Assembly (NCBI GenBank): GCA_002050235.1
Contig: MWST01000015.1
Location: 1 to 64,000, forward strand
Source of the DNA: Polyangiaceae bacterium UTPRO1
GTDB lineage: Bacteria; Desulfobacterota; Binatia; UTPRO1
Length of the DNA stretch: 64,000 nt
Reading direction: 5' to 3'
The notes beneath the pieces are model-generated. The model was not told the origin of the DNA and did not search any database. It saw only the letters and a list, made by a program, of their open reading frames with translations. This document shows, piece after piece, positions 1 to 9,768 of the stretch; the stretch's first letter is position 1; each line of letters starts with the position of its first letter. The position numbers and the translations under genes were made by a program.

Positions 1-300
1 GGCGTGACGGTGTACGCGCCGGTGCCGGAGCCCCGCGCCGCCGGGGTCGACCGCTACGCGCCGAAGGCCGACGATCAGCCGGCGGTGGCGGCGTGGCGTG
101 AGCGGATGGGCACGGACGCGGCGAAGGCGATCTACAAAGAGCGGGCGGCCACGGCCGAGACTACGAACGCGGACTGCCGGACGCACCGGGGGTTGGACAG
201 GTTTAACGTTCGCGGGCAAGCGAAGGTTCTGTGTGTCGCCCTCTGGACGGCCGTGGCCTACAACGCGCTGCGCTGGATCGCAGCCGGCGGAGTGACATGA
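1..300 (+). CDS. Transposase C-terminal part, IS1182-like, cut by window edge
   Basis: The reading frame is open from the first base, so the gene starts outside the window. The visible 99 residues end with a stretch (KAIYKERAATAETTNADCRT, then RGLDRFNVRGQAKV) that matches the last part of DDE transposases of the IS1182 type, in which an ERAATAE-like motif carries the final catalytic Glu. The terminal hydrophobic LWTAVAYNALRW is also typical of that family. The first two acidic residues of the DDE triad would lie upstream, so completeness cannot be judged. No terminal inverted repeat was recognised downstream. The 235 bases between this stop and the next gene hold nothing I recognise. Confidence 0.7.
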   Translation, partial: GVTVYAPVPEPRAAGVDRYAPKADDQPAVAAWRERMGTDAAKAIYKERAATAETTNADCRTHRGLDRFNVRGQAKVLCVALWTAVAYNALRWIAAGGVT

Positions 301-535
301 GCTCCGAAGGCGACGCCGCGAGCACGCGATCCGCGGCCCACGCCGGTGAGCTGCGGCTCGATGGCACTGGCATACGGGCGTCGTTCCCGCCAGCGGCCGC
401 TTCACCACGGCGGATCATGACCGCATTGACCGCGATGCCCATCGGCTGGACAGGAACCGGCGCGACAACCGGATTCCTTCACAGGCTCTGAGCCGTCCCG
501 ACCGCGGCGACACGCCGGGGAGGCGTACCCACGCC

Positions 536-2155
536 TCACGCCGACAGGAGCTCGAGCTTGTTCTTCGCCGCCTTGCCGATCTTCGTACGCGGCAGTTTCT
601 TCGCCAGGTGGCCGAGCACGTCCTCGGCGATCGCGGCGCCGGCGGCATTGGTCTCCGCGAGCGCGAAGCCGATCGCGTAGAGCTCGTCGGCGTCGAGCGC
701 CCGCTCCTTGCGCAGACGCGGCGCGGTAGCGAAGCCGTCGGCATCGATCTCGAGGAGCACGTCGAGAGCGGGATCGGGACGACGTATCGGATGGTCGAGC
801 CCGCGCTTGCGCGTCTTGAGGAGTGCGAGCGCGAGCTGATAGCCGTCCTCGGCGTCGCTACCCGGGATCTCGCGGACGAGCATCCGCAGGCGCGCCGCGT
901 CGCGCGCCCGTCCGGCGCGGAGCCAGCTCGCGGCCTGCTTGCGCAGCGCCGCGGCAGCGAACTCCGGCGCCGTCGTCCGCAGGAAATGCAGGAACGCGCC
1001 CTGGATGCGGTCGTCGGCCTCGAAGGCCTTCTGCCAGCGCTTCCAGATCTGTTCGAGAATCGGCCGCCGCCACGGCACCTCGTAGCGGATCAAGGTCTCC
1101 GCCATGGTGAATGCGGCGCTCGCCTCGACCGCTTCGATGAAGCGCTTCATCAATGCCTGCCGCGCCTCGGGCATCTCGCCGAGCGAGCGCGCCGCCGAGC
1201 GGCGCACGGCCTCGGCGTCGTCGAGGCTCGAGAGGAGCGCGCTCACCGCCTTCGGCGCCTCGCTGGCTCCGAGCTTGCCGAGTGCGAACGAGCGCACGGC
1301 CACGTGCGGGCTCTTCTGCAGGCCGAGGAGGAACGCCTGATCGCCCTTGCCGAACTGATGCCCCTCCAAGAGATCGAGCGCCGGGCGGACGATGCGCGGG
1401 AAGTCGGGGTCGGAGAGCATGGGCGCGATCTTGGCGAACTCCTTCGCCTGCAGCTTCTCGTGGCGAAGGCACGCTGCAAGCGCCCGCAGCGCCTCGGCGC
1501 GGAGCTCCGGGACGTCAGCGCGGGTCGCCTGGGCGAGAAGCCAGGCGCGCGCTCCCGGCAGGCCGAGGTGGGTGAGCGTCCGGATGACCGCCGTCGTCGC
1601 TGTCGGGCTCGCCGCCACGGTCGGGCGCGCCGCCGCCGCGAGCACGTGCTCGAGGAATTGCCCGCGCGCCTTCTCGCCGAGGTCGCGGCAGCGTTTGTGG
1701 AGCGCCTCGACCGCAACCCTTGCGAGCTCCTGATCGCCGCGACCCACGAGCTCGAAGAGCGCGCGCACGGCGGGGCCGGTGCCGATCCCGCCCAGCACCT
1801 CGACCGCACCCGGCAGCCACGAGCGCGGCGCCGTCTTGGCGCAGGCCGCGATCGCTGCCACCGCCGCGCCGCCGAAGCCGGCCACCAGGCGCCGCACGCG
1901 CTCGCGGATTCCCGGATCCGGGGCGTCGAAGAGCGGCACCAGTGCCGGCAGCCCGGCCTCGGGACGGATCTTCTCGAACCAGCGCAGCGCGTAGTCCTGG
2001 AGGACGGTCGGACTCGCCACGGCCGCCGCAGCGACCGTGCGCACCCCCGCCGCATCGATCCCGAGCTCGGCCAGCATCAGCATGGCGGCGGCTCGGCGCT
2101 CGATGTTCTCGGGTCCGGCGGCAAAGGCGACGAGGCTGGCGGCAGTCTTGTCCAT
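536..2155 (-). CDS. HEAT-repeat protein
   Basis: The predicted 539-residue protein is a succession of Ala/Leu-rich helix pairs of about 30 residues, with repeated patterns such as ALVPLFDAPDPGIRERVRRL and VEVLGGIGTGPAVRALFELV. This is the signature of HEAT/armadillo-like alpha-solenoids, which usually act as protein-binding scaffolds. No catalytic motif or signal peptide is visible, so a cytoplasmic scaffold is inferred. The start was placed at the ATG giving MDKTAASLVAFAAG. The frame stays open upstream, but that part is Arg-rich, lacks helical periodicity and would run over the start of the divergent lipoprotein gene. The partner is unknown. Confidence 0.75.
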   Translation of the reverse strand: MDKTAASLVAFAAGPENIERRAAAMLMLAELGIDAAGVRTVAAAAVASPTVLQDYALRWFEKIRPEAGLPALVPLFDAPDPGIRERVRRLVAGFGGAAVAAIAACAKTAPRSWLPGAVEVLGGIGTGPAVRALFELVGRGDQELARVAVEALHKRCRDLGEKARGQFLEHVLAAAARPTVAASPTATTAVIRTLTHLGLPGARAWLLAQATRADVPELRAEALRALAACLRHEKLQAKEFAKIAPMLSDPDFPRIVRPALDLLEGHQFGKGDQAFLLGLQKSPHVAVRSFALGKLGASEAPKAVSALLSSLDDAEAVRRSAARSLGEMPEARQALMKRFIEAVEASAAFTMAETLIRYEVPWRRPILEQIWKRWQKAFEADDRIQGAFLHFLRTTAPEFAAAALRKQAASWLRAGRARDAARLRMLVREIPGSDAEDGYQLALALLKTRKRGLDHPIRRPDPALDVLLEIDADGFATAPRLRKERALDADELYAIGFALAETNAAGAAIAEDVLGHLAKKLPRTKIGKAAKNKLELLSA

Positions 2156-2276
2156 CGGCGTCCGAAAAGCGCGGAGCGTCGCACGAACCGGGACTTTCGC
2201 CAAGCCGAAGCGCCGCGGCATCGCCCGTCCCTGCGCTTGCCGAAGGCTCACCGATCGCGCTATCTGCGCGGCGTCC

Positions 2277-2699
2277 ATGCTCCCGGGGACCGCATCTCGC
2301 TCGCTTCTCGTCGCCTCTGCGATCGCGCTCGTCGCCGCCTGCTCGAAGCCGTCCCTCCCCGGCGACCTCGTCGTCACCGCGATCACGACGGGCCGTGAAG
2401 TCGCGTCCGGCGGCCGCATCAAAGAGGACTCGCGCACGAACATGTTCTGGACGACCGATACGTTCTACGTCGCCGTCGAGACCTCCGGCTCGGCCGCCGA
2501 CGTGACCATGGTCGCACGCTGGACCGGGCCCGAGGACACCGAGGCGGAGGCGAGCAAGACGTTGTCGCCTAAGGGTCCGACGATCACGACGTTCGAAGCT
2601 CATCCTCCAGGCGGCCGCTGGCCCGCCGGCGATTACCGGGTCGAGATCCTCGTTAACGGCATCTCGCAGGGAACGCGCGAGCTGAACGCGCGCTCCTGA
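2277..2699 (+). CDS. Putative lipoprotein
   Basis: A 140-residue protein with a clear lipoprotein signal: MLPGTASRSLLVASAIALVA followed by AC, giving a lipobox (L-V-A-A-C) with Cys22 as the likely lipidated residue. The mature part is a small beta-rich domain (TDTFYVAVETSG, ADVTMVARWTG, GDYRVEILVNG). It resembles the Ig-like or C2-like accessory domains of uncharacterised lipoproteins. It is transcribed divergently from the HEAT-repeat gene, with about 120 bp between the starts, and its stop faces the Cys-rich secreted protein gene. The function is unknown. Confidence 0.7.
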   Translation: MLPGTASRSLLVASAIALVAACSKPSLPGDLVVTAITTGREVASGGRIKEDSRTNMFWTTDTFYVAVETSGSAADVTMVARWTGPEDTEAEASKTLSPKGPTITTFEAHPPGGRWPAGDYRVEILVNGISQGTRELNARS

Positions 2700-2721
2700 T
2701 TCCGCAAGCGTCCGGTCGTCC

Positions 2722-3600
2722 TCAACGAGTCGCGGCGCTGCACTCCTTGCGGCAGCGCATGAGCCGCGTATTGCACTCGCCACCGCGCTTCGACTCCCGC
2801 ACCCGGCACTGATCGTACGCCGCTTCGCATTGCTGGAGGCACGGCGTCGTTCCCGGCTTCTCACAGGCGACGAAGAAGCAGCGCAGCGTTCCCCAGAAGC
2901 CGCGCTCCTCGGAAGCGGGACGTGCGGCCGCGGCGGCGGCCGCGGCCGTAGGCGCCGCGGGTGCTACGCCGGGAGCCGCCGCTGCGGCCGCCGCGTCGGC
3001 AGGAGCCTTGGCGGCCGGCGCCACGGCCTCGGTGTGCGCCGGCACGCTGCCGGCCGGGCCTTCCGCCGCCGGCAGCGGGCGCTCGCCGGGTGGTGCAGCG
3101 ACCGGTGCCGGCTCCAGCGGCGCCGGGGCCGCCGAGCCCTCGATGCGCAGGCCGCGCTTCGGCTTCTTCGCCGGCGCGGCCGCCCCTGGAACGCTGCTGT
3201 CCGGCGCCCCGGTCGCCGCCGCCAGCTCCGCCGGCTTCGGACACGCCTGCTCGCAGCGCACGTCGTCGGCGGCGCAGCGCCCGCCGTTCTTGTTCTCGGG
3301 ACGCCGCAAGCACTTCTGATAGGTGTCGCGGCAGACATCTATGCAGCGCTGGTGGCTCGCCGCCGTCGGCACGGCAGGCTCTTCGATGGTCTCGAACGGG
3401 CATGCGTTCTTGCAGCGGACGGCGTCGCTGCTGCAGCGTCCGTGCCCCTTCGGACCCAACTCCTTCTGGCATTGCTCGAAGGTGAAGTTGCAGATCTCGA
3501 GGCACTTCTCGCTGCGTCGCCGCTTGGCTTCGGCAGCGCCCGCCGGGTGCGCTGCCGCGAGCAGGACGACCCCCGCCACCACCACCGCCACGATTCGCAT
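2722..3600 (-). CDS. Secreted Cys-rich repeat protein
   Basis: A 292-residue protein with an N-terminal signal peptide (MRIVAVVVAGVVLLAAAHPA, cleavage probably after AGA). The mature protein has three similar Cys modules of about 40 residues. Two sit near the N-terminus (CLEICNFTFEQCQKEL and CIDVCRDTYQKCLRRP) and one at the C-terminus (CLQQCEAAYDQCRVRE). Each has a C-x3-C-x6-C start and a closing C-x(3)-C. They are separated by an Ala/Pro-rich linker of about 120 residues. The pattern suggests small disulfide-bonded helical hairpins tethered in the periplasm or outside the cell. An upstream in-frame start is possible, but the chosen Met begins the signal peptide exactly. No known family is assigned. 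Confidence 0.7.
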   Translation of the reverse strand: MRIVAVVVAGVVLLAAAHPAGAAEAKRRRSEKCLEICNFTFEQCQKELGPKGHGRCSSDAVRCKNACPFETIEEPAVPTAASHQRCIDVCRDTYQKCLRRPENKNGGRCAADDVRCEQACPKPAELAAATGAPDSSVPGAAAPAKKPKRGLRIEGSAAPAPLEPAPVAAPPGERPLPAAEGPAGSVPAHTEAVAPAAKAPADAAAAAAAPGVAPAAPTAAAAAAAARPASEERGFWGTLRCFFVACEKPGTTPCLQQCEAAYDQCRVRESKRGGECNTRLMRCRKECSAATR

Positions 3601-3733
3601 CCGGGAGACGTACCAGCGACCGCGCGGGCGGGCAAGCGGCGACGCTGCCGCCGCCGCACCCACGTCAGGCGAGGACATCGATCAGGCAATGGTGGTCGGT
3701 CGGGAGCTTGGAGGCGCTGCCGCCGCGGCGATG

Positions 3734-5746
3734 TCAGGCGAGGACGACGCGGTCGAGCCGCAGCGCCTCGCCGACCGACCAGGCCTGGAACGGGCAGCCC
3801 CGCGGCGTGTACGGGGCGTCGCCGTCGGCGATCTCCGACACGTGCCCGAGCCCGGCAGCATCGAGGTGGCGCCAGAGCGGCGCCAGAAAACGCGCGCGCG
3901 CGGCGCGCTTCACCGCCGGCGTGCTGCCGCGCACCCGCACCCACGCCTCGACGAAGGCGCCGAGGAGCCACGGCCAGGCGGTACCCTGGTGGTAGGCGCC
4001 GTCACGCTCGCGGACGCCGCCGAGATAGCGGCCGACATACCCCGGCTCGCCGGGCGCCAGCGAACGAAGACCGAGCGGGGTCCAGAGCCGCGCCGCCACC
4101 GCCTCGACGAGCCGGTATGCGCGCGCGCCCTCCACGAGCGCCAGCGGCAGGCCGCCGACGGCGAAGATCTGGTTCGGCCGGAAGGCGGGATCGACGAGCC
4201 CCGGCCGGTGGTCGCAGTCGACGACGTCGAAGAGGCCGTCCGCCGCCTCGTTCCAGAAGCGGTCCAGGAAGCTGGCGCGGCCGTGCGCGAAAAGCTCCTG
4301 CCAGCGCCGCGAGAAGGAGCCGCCGACATGGAGGGCGTTCAACCACAGTGCCTGCACCTCGACCGGCTTGCCGATCCGCGGCGTCACCACCAGGTCGCCG
4401 ACCTTGGCGTCCATCCACGTGAGCTGCACGCCGGGCTCGCCCGCAGCGAGCAGGCCGTCGGCGGCGGCGCCGATGCCGAAGCGCGTGCCGCCCGCGTAGC
4501 CGGCGAGGATGGCGTCGACGGCAACGTGCAAGCGCTCCCGCTCCGCGTCCGGGATGCGCTCGCCGCCGCCGGCGCGGGCTGCGAGGTAGTCGTACACCGC
4601 AACGACGTACCAGAGCGCAGCGTCGACGGAGTTGTACTCGGGCGTGACGCCGCGGTCGGGGAAGCGATTCGGCAGCATGCCGGCGCTCACCGTCTCGGCC
4701 CAGCCGAGCAGGATGTCGCGGGCGTCGGCGAGACGGCCGGTGGCGAGGCAGAGGCCGCGGAGAGCGACGAAGGTGTCGCGCCCCCAATCGGTGAACCACG
4801 GGTACCCGGCGACTATCGTGCGCCCGGCGCCGCGGCGAACGAGGTAGGCGTCGGCGCTCCGCTCCAGGCGGCTCGCGAAAGCGGCGCGCCGCCGGCGCTC
4901 GGCGGTGCGGAGCGCCTCGGCGCGCGCCGTCGCCGAGGCCGCGACGCCCGCCGCTTCGAACCCGTCGGCAGCGAAGAGCAGCACCGCTTCCTCGCGGTCG
5001 AGATCGAACCGGAAGGTGCCGGGAGCCGCCAGGTCCTCGATGCAATCGAGACCGCGGGCGCGCTCCTCGCTGTAGAGGAACCTGCGATACCAGTCGGGCT
5101 CGTGCACGTAGCGGCCGTTCGCGGTCGCGACGATGGCCGACACCCCGGCATAGGGCCGCCAGCACACCCGCTCGCCGACGACCTCGGCGTGGAAGTCGAA
5201 GCCCGGATTCTCGTGGTGCAGGGCATGATAGTCACGGCCCGAGAGGAACGGCCGCACGCTCAGCGTGAGCGGCGCCGGTGGCGCCGCCGGCGAGGACCTC
5301 GGTTCCGGAGTTGCCCCCTGCCCGACCGCCGCCGGCCGCACGCCGGACTCGGGGAGCGGCAGGCGCACGCCGAGCCGCCACGCCACGAGCACCAGGGACG
5401 ACCCGTACGCCGCCACGATCTCCTGCTCGACGATCGTCCCGTCGTCGAGACGGTAGGTCCAGCGCGGCCAGGGCTCGTGGACGAAGCCGGCGAGGCGGCG
5501 ACCGCCGTCGGGATAGACGACATCGGGGACGTAGTGCTGCGCCGAGAGGGCTTCGCGCCGCGCGCCGCGCTCCACCCAGGCATCGAAGCCGTTTACCAGC
5601 ACCATGCGACCCGCCGGCGGCGCCGTTGCCGCCAGCAGGAGCGCGTGGTAGCGGCGCGTGCGCACGCCCGAGACGGTGCCGCTCGCGAAGCCGCCGAGCC
5701 CGTCGGGCTCGAGCCACTCGCAATCGTCAGGAAACGGCGACGACAC
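3734..5746 (-). CDS. Amylo-alpha-1,6-glucosidase, GH133-type glycogen debranching enzyme
   Basis: A 670-residue protein with family signatures in order: EWLEPDGLGGFASGTVSG and TRRYHALLLAA at the N-terminus, WFTDWGRDTFVALRG near residue 320, NSVDAALWYVVAVYDYL, LTWMDAKVGDLVVTPRIGKP, and GTAWPWLLGAFVEAW near the C-terminus. These match the archaeal/bacterial debranching-enzyme family. Members hydrolyse alpha-1,6 branch points in glycogen-like glucans, probably in the cytoplasm. The GTG start lies just before the conserved N-terminal motif and overlaps the end of the glucose dehydrogenase gene by 20 bases, indicating translational coupling. The gene is last in a three-gene operon with a GH63-type glucosidase and a glucose dehydrogenase. 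Confidence 0.9.
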   Translation of the reverse strand: MSSPFPDDCEWLEPDGLGGFASGTVSGVRTRRYHALLLAATAPPAGRMVLVNGFDAWVERGARREALSAQHYVPDVVYPDGGRRLAGFVHEPWPRWTYRLDDGTIVEQEIVAAYGSSLVLVAWRLGVRLPLPESGVRPAAVGQGATPEPRSSPAAPPAPLTLSVRPFLSGRDYHALHHENPGFDFHAEVVGERVCWRPYAGVSAIVATANGRYVHEPDWYRRFLYSEERARGLDCIEDLAAPGTFRFDLDREEAVLLFAADGFEAAGVAASATARAEALRTAERRRRAAFASRLERSADAYLVRRGAGRTIVAGYPWFTDWGRDTFVALRGLCLATGRLADARDILLGWAETVSAGMLPNRFPDRGVTPEYNSVDAALWYVVAVYDYLAARAGGGERIPDAERERLHVAVDAILAGYAGGTRFGIGAAADGLLAAGEPGVQLTWMDAKVGDLVVTPRIGKPVEVQALWLNALHVGGSFSRRWQELFAHGRASFLDRFWNEAADGLFDVVDCDHRPGLVDPAFRPNQIFAVGGLPLALVEGARAYRLVEAVAARLWTPLGLRSLAPGEPGYVGRYLGGVRERDGAYHQGTAWPWLLGAFVEAWVRVRGSTPAVKRAARARFLAPLWRHLDAAGLGHVSEIADGDAPYTPRGCPFQAWSVGEALRLDRVVLA

Positions 5747-6839
5747 TCTTGATGGCGTCGGCAGGCGCCCGGAGCAGAGCCTCCGCGTAGGCATCGATGG
5801 GGAAGCGTCCGGTCACGAGAGCAGCGAGCGCGCGCGGCCAGCGCGACTGGAAGAGCCCGAGGTCGCGGATCGCGGCTTCGAAGTCGGCGCGACTGGCATT
5901 CACCGAGCCGAGCACGATCTGGTTCTTCAGGACGAGGTTGCGCATGAGGAGATCGGTGTCGACCGCGACCGGCGCGCGCCGTCCGGGCACCCCGGTGAAG
6001 ACGAAGATGCCGTTCGTACCGAGCAGCGGCAGGACGTCGAACGCGAGCTTGGAAGCGCCCGTCGCCTCGTAGACGACGTCGATCGCGCCGACGACCTGCG
6101 GCAGCGCCGCTACCGTCGTGCTCTCGGCAGCGACGAAGGTGGCGCCGATCTCACGGACGATCCGGGCGCGCGGGCCGGCGTCACCGCCGCGCGAGTACAC
6201 GAAGGTCGCAAAGCCGGCGGCGACGAGCGCCATGGCGCCGAGGAGGCCTACCGGACCGGCGCCGAGCACGACGGCGCGATGGCCAGTCCCCGCCGCGCTG
6301 TCGCTCGCCGACGCCGTCCAGGGCAGGCGCTGCTGCACGAGTCGCACCTGCGCCAGCGCCTTCTCCGCGATGGTGAGCGGCTCGACCAGGACGCCGACGT
6401 CGCGGAGCGCGCGTGGCACGACGTTCATGTAGCGCTGGTCGTCGACGACCCACTCGGTCATGAAGCCGTGGCGCTCCTTGATGCCGCGCTCGGTGTACTC
6501 GCCGGTGAAGCAGAAGTCCTGCCGGCCCGCCGCGCACGCGCGGCAGTCGGCGCGCGGGCACGGGCGGCGCACCATCGGGACCACGAGATCGCCGACGTCG
6601 ACCCGCGTGACAGCGCTTCCCACCTCGACCACTTCCCCTAGCGATTCGTGGCCGATGACGAGATGGTCGCTCCCCGCCGGCGGCGTCCCGTACTTGAAGG
6701 CGCAGAGCTCCTTGTCGGTGCCGCAGATGCCGACATCGAGGATGCGGAGGCGCACGTCGGTCGGCGTCGCCAAGAGCGGTTCGGGCACGGCGATCGACTT
6801 CACTTCGCGGCTGGCTGGAAATACGGCGACGGCTTTCAT
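5727..6839 (-). CDS. Glucose 1-dehydrogenase, zinc-dependent MDR family
   Basis: A 370-residue medium-chain dehydrogenase. The N-terminal catalytic domain carries GICGTDKELCAFKYGTPPAG and GHESLGEVVEVG (catalytic zinc Cys, His and Glu). It also has a structural-zinc loop PCPRADCRACAAGRQDFCF and the ERGIKERHGFMTEWVVDD stretch characteristic of archaeal/bacterial glucose dehydrogenases rather than other alcohol dehydrogenases. The nucleotide fold shows GAGPVGLLGAMAL. It would oxidise D-glucose to gluconolactone with NAD(P)+. Its position between two glucan or glucoside hydrolases fits a role in oxidising the glucose they release. The start MKAVAVFPASRE lies 22 bases after the upstream gene's stop. 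Confidence 0.88.
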   Translation of the reverse strand: MKAVAVFPASREVKSIAVPEPLLATPTDVRLRILDVGICGTDKELCAFKYGTPPAGSDHLVIGHESLGEVVEVGSAVTRVDVGDLVVPMVRRPCPRADCRACAAGRQDFCFTGEYTERGIKERHGFMTEWVVDDQRYMNVVPRALRDVGVLVEPLTIAEKALAQVRLVQQRLPWTASASDSAAGTGHRAVVLGAGPVGLLGAMALVAAGFATFVYSRGGDAGPRARIVREIGATFVAAESTTVAALPQVVGAIDVVYEATGASKLAFDVLPLLGTNGIFVFTGVPGRRAPVAVDTDLLMRNLVLKNQIVLGSVNASRADFEAAIRDLGLFQSRWPRALAALVTGRFPIDAYAEALLRAPADAIKSVVAVS

Positions 6840-6861
6840 GGCGCGAGCTCCCGGAGCGGCT

Positions 6862-9552
6862 TCAGTCGGCTTTGCTGGCGGCGCTCCGGCCCGCTCCTCG
6901 CTGCCGGTCCGCCAGGTCTTCGATGCCGCGCACGACGAGCGCGGTCCACCCGGTCTGATGGCTCGCGCCGATGCCGCGGCCGTCGTCGCCGTGGAAGTAT
7001 TCGTGGAAGAGCACGAGGTCGCGCCACGCCGGGTCGTCGCGGAAGCGCGGATCGCCGCCATGGCAAGGACGCCGACCGTCAGTGTCGGGCAGGAAGATCG
7101 TGGTCAGACGCCGCGAGAGCTCCCGCGCCACCGCGGCGAGGTCCATGAGGCGGCCGGAGCCGGTCGGACACTCGATCTGCAGCGTGTCGCCGTAGAAATG
7201 GTGGTAGCGCTCCAGGGCTTCGATCAGCAGGTAGTTGAGCGGCATCCAGATCGGACCGCGCCAATTCGAGTTGCCGCCGAAGAGGCCGGTGTTCGACTCG
7301 CCGGGCGTGTACTCGACGCGATGCTCCTCGCCGCCCGCCTGCAGGACGAAGGGATGTTCGCGGTGGTAGCGAGAGAGCGAGCGGACGCCGTAGGGAGAGA
7401 GGAACTCGGCTTCGTCGAGAATGTACTCCAGCACCCGCGTGAGGCGCTCGCGCGACGGCAGCGCCAGCAGGCGGAGGCCGTGGCGGTCGTCGCCGGGAGC
7501 CTCGAAGTAGGAGATGTACTTCGCCAGGTCGCGCCGGTTGTCGACGAACCAGTGCATGCGCTTGGCGAAGCCGGACAGGCTCGCCAGCACCTCGGCTTCG
7601 AGATTCTCCACCGCGAAGAGGGGGATGATGCCCACCATCGAGCGGATGCGCAGCGGCACGTTGCCGCCGGCGAGGCGCAGCTGATCGTAGTAGAAACCGT
7701 CCTGGTCGTCCCAGAGGCCGTTGCCGCCGAGGCTGTTCATAGCATCGACGATGGCGATGAAGTGCTCGAAGAACTTCGACGCCAGATCCTCGTACGCGGG
7801 ATTGTCGCGCGCCAGCTCGATCGCCATCGACAGCATGGTCGTACAATAGAAGGCCATCCACGCGGTGCCGTCGGCCTGCTCGAGGTGGCCGCCCGTCGGC
7901 AGCGGCCGCGAGCGGTCGAAGACGCCGATGTTGTCGAGGCCGAGGAAGCCGCCGCCGAAGATGTTGTTTCCCGCCACGTCCTTGCGGTTCACCCACCAGG
8001 TGAAATTGATGAGGTGCTTCTGGAAGATGCGGGAGAGGAAGAGGCGGTCGCGGGCGCCGCGGGCGCCGGTGATCTTGTAGACGCGCCACGCCGCCCACGC
8101 CGAGACCGGCGGGTTCGCGTCCGATAACGCCCATTCGTAGGCGGGGTGCTGGCCGTTCGGGTGCATGTACCACTCGCGCGACATCAGCACGAGCTGCTCC
8201 TTGGCGAAGTGCGGATCGATCTTCGCGAACGGGATCATGTGGAACGCGAGGTCCCACGCCGCGTACCAGGGATATTCCCACTTGTCCGGCATCGAGATGA
8301 CGTCGCGGTTGTAGAGGTGCCGCCAATCGCAGTTGCGGCCGCTGCGTCGCGCCGCCGGCGGCGGCGGCTGCGCCGGATCGCCTTCGAGCCAATCATGAAC
8401 GACGTAGTGGTAGAACTGTTTGCTCCAGAGGAGGCCCGCATACCCCTGGCGAATCACACGGCGCTCCTCGTCTCCGAGGTGAGCCGGCGCCCGGCTGGCG
8501 TAGAAGGCGTCGGCCTCGCGGATGCGCGCCGCGAAGACCTCGTCGAAGCCGCGGCCGAAGGGCATCCGCGGCGCCTCGTCGGTCGACGCGAGGCGCGCTC
8601 GCAGCACGACGCTCGACCGCGGCGGCACGTCGAGCCGATGGTGGGCCGCCGCCTTGGTGCCGGCGCCCGCCGGATTCACGGCAGCGCGCCGGCCTTCGAC
8701 CACGAAGGCGTGGAACGCGTCCTTCACGTAGGGAGTCGCGCTCGGGCTCGAGAACAGGCGCTCGTCATTGGTCTCGTTCTCGGTGAAGAGGAGCTCCGGC
8801 GTGCGACCGTCACAAGGTTCGACCCAGAAGCGCATGCGCTCCAGCGACGGGTGCTCCGCCTCCACGACGCCGTCTCCGAGCTTGCGCATCACCCCCTTTG
8901 GCCAGTACCCCTCGCCGCTCCTTCCCCACGACCAGGTATTGCGGAACCAGATGGTCGGCAGGAGGTCGAGGCGAGCGCTGTCCGGGCCGTGATTCGTCAC
9001 CGTGATGCGGATGCAGAGATCGTTCGGCCCCGCCTTGGCGTACTCCGCGAGGACGTCGAAGTAGCGGCCGTCGTCGAAGATGCCGGTATCGAGGATCTCG
9101 TACTCGGGGTCGCGCAGGCCGCGGCGGCGGTTCTCGGCGACGAGCGCTGCGTAGGGGTAGGCGGCTTGCGGATACTTGTAGAGCGCCTTCAGGTACGAGT
9201 GGGTCGGCGTCGCGTCGAGATAGAAGTACTGTTCCTTCACGTCCTCGCCGTGGTTCCCTTCGGGGCCGGCAAGTCCGAACAGTCGCTCTTTGAGTATCGG
9301 ATCACGGCCGTTCCAGAGCGCGATCGCGAAGCAGAGACGGCACTCGCGGTCGCAGATGCCGAGGAGGCCGTCCTCACCCCAGCGGTAGGCGCGGCTGCGG
9401 GCATGGTCGTGCGGGAAGTAGTCCCAGGCCGTGCCGTGCTCGGAGTAGTCCTCGCGCACCGTGCCCCATTGACGCTCCGAGAGGTACGGCCCCCACCGCT
9501 TCCAGTTGCGGATGCGCCGCGCATCCTCGTCGAGGCGATCCATCTCGGCCAT
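6862..9552 (-). CDS. GH63-type (MGH1-like) glucosidase
   Basis: An 896-residue protein of the large bacterial GH63-like family, with an (alpha/alpha)6-barrel C-terminal domain. Typical sequences are [20 protein letters not shown] at the start, [40 protein letters not shown] (the Asp is a good candidate catalytic acid) and [20 protein letters not shown] near the end. Characterised relatives act on alpha-glucosides such as glucosylglycerate, but the substrate cannot be read from sequence. No signal peptide is present, so it is probably cytoplasmic. It is the first gene of the operon. Two nearby Met codons (9552 and 9543) could serve as the start. Confidence 0.85.
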   Translation of the reverse strand: MAEMDRLDEDARRIRNWKRWGPYLSERQWGTVREDYSEHGTAWDYFPHDHARSRAYRWGEDGLLGICDRECRLCFAIALWNGRDPILKERLFGLAGPEGNHGEDVKEQYFYLDATPTHSYLKALYKYPQAAYPYAALVAENRRRGLRDPEYEILDTGIFDDGRYFDVLAEYAKAGPNDLCIRITVTNHGPDSARLDLLPTIWFRNTWSWGRSGEGYWPKGVMRKLGDGVVEAEHPSLERMRFWVEPCDGRTPELLFTENETNDERLFSSPSATPYVKDAFHAFVVEGRRAAVNPAGAGTKAAAHHRLDVPPRSSVVLRARLASTDEAPRMPFGRGFDEVFAARIREADAFYASRAPAHLGDEERRVIRQGYAGLLWSKQFYHYVVHDWLEGDPAQPPPPAARRSGRNCDWRHLYNRDVISMPDKWEYPWYAAWDLAFHMIPFAKIDPHFAKEQLVLMSREWYMHPNGQHPAYEWALSDANPPVSAWAAWRVYKITGARGARDRLFLSRIFQKHLINFTWWVNRKDVAGNNIFGGGFLGLDNIGVFDRSRPLPTGGHLEQADGTAWMAFYCTTMLSMAIELARDNPAYEDLASKFFEHFIAIVDAMNSLGGNGLWDDQDGFYYDQLRLAGGNVPLRIRSMVGIIPLFAVENLEAEVLASLSGFAKRMHWFVDNRRDLAKYISYFEAPGDDRHGLRLLALPSRERLTRVLEYILDEAEFLSPYGVRSLSRYHREHPFVLQAGGEEHRVEYTPGESNTGLFGGNSNWRGPIWMPLNYLLIEALERYHHFYGDTLQIECPTGSGRLMDLAAVARELSRRLTTIFLPDTDGRRPCHGGDPRFRDDPAWRDLVLFHEYFHGDDGRGIGASHQTGWTALVVRGIEDLADRQRGAGRSAASKAD

Positions 9553-9768
9553 GGCGATCGTGTCCACTCCGGTCGGTCTCCCGTGGAAGCTCGGGCGCGA
9601 GGCGCGTCGCGTGCGCTCTCGTAGCATTCCCGTGCGGCGCGGTCATCAGACCGCAGAGCGCGAGCTGCCGGGATGCCGCCGCAAGCGCCGCCGGCACCGG
9701 CAGGACCCCGGGCAACTCCGGGCGAGGCCCGGAGCGCGGCGCCGCCGCGGACGTGCTACACGGCGCCG

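Noticed and set aside
608..2398. Long rightward frame opposite the HEAT-repeat gene
   Set aside because: It is Arg-rich with no domain logic and mirrors codon positions of the leftward gene, as is common in GC-rich DNA. The same applies to long antisense frames opposite the GH63, GH133, GH-like and acetoin-operon genes.
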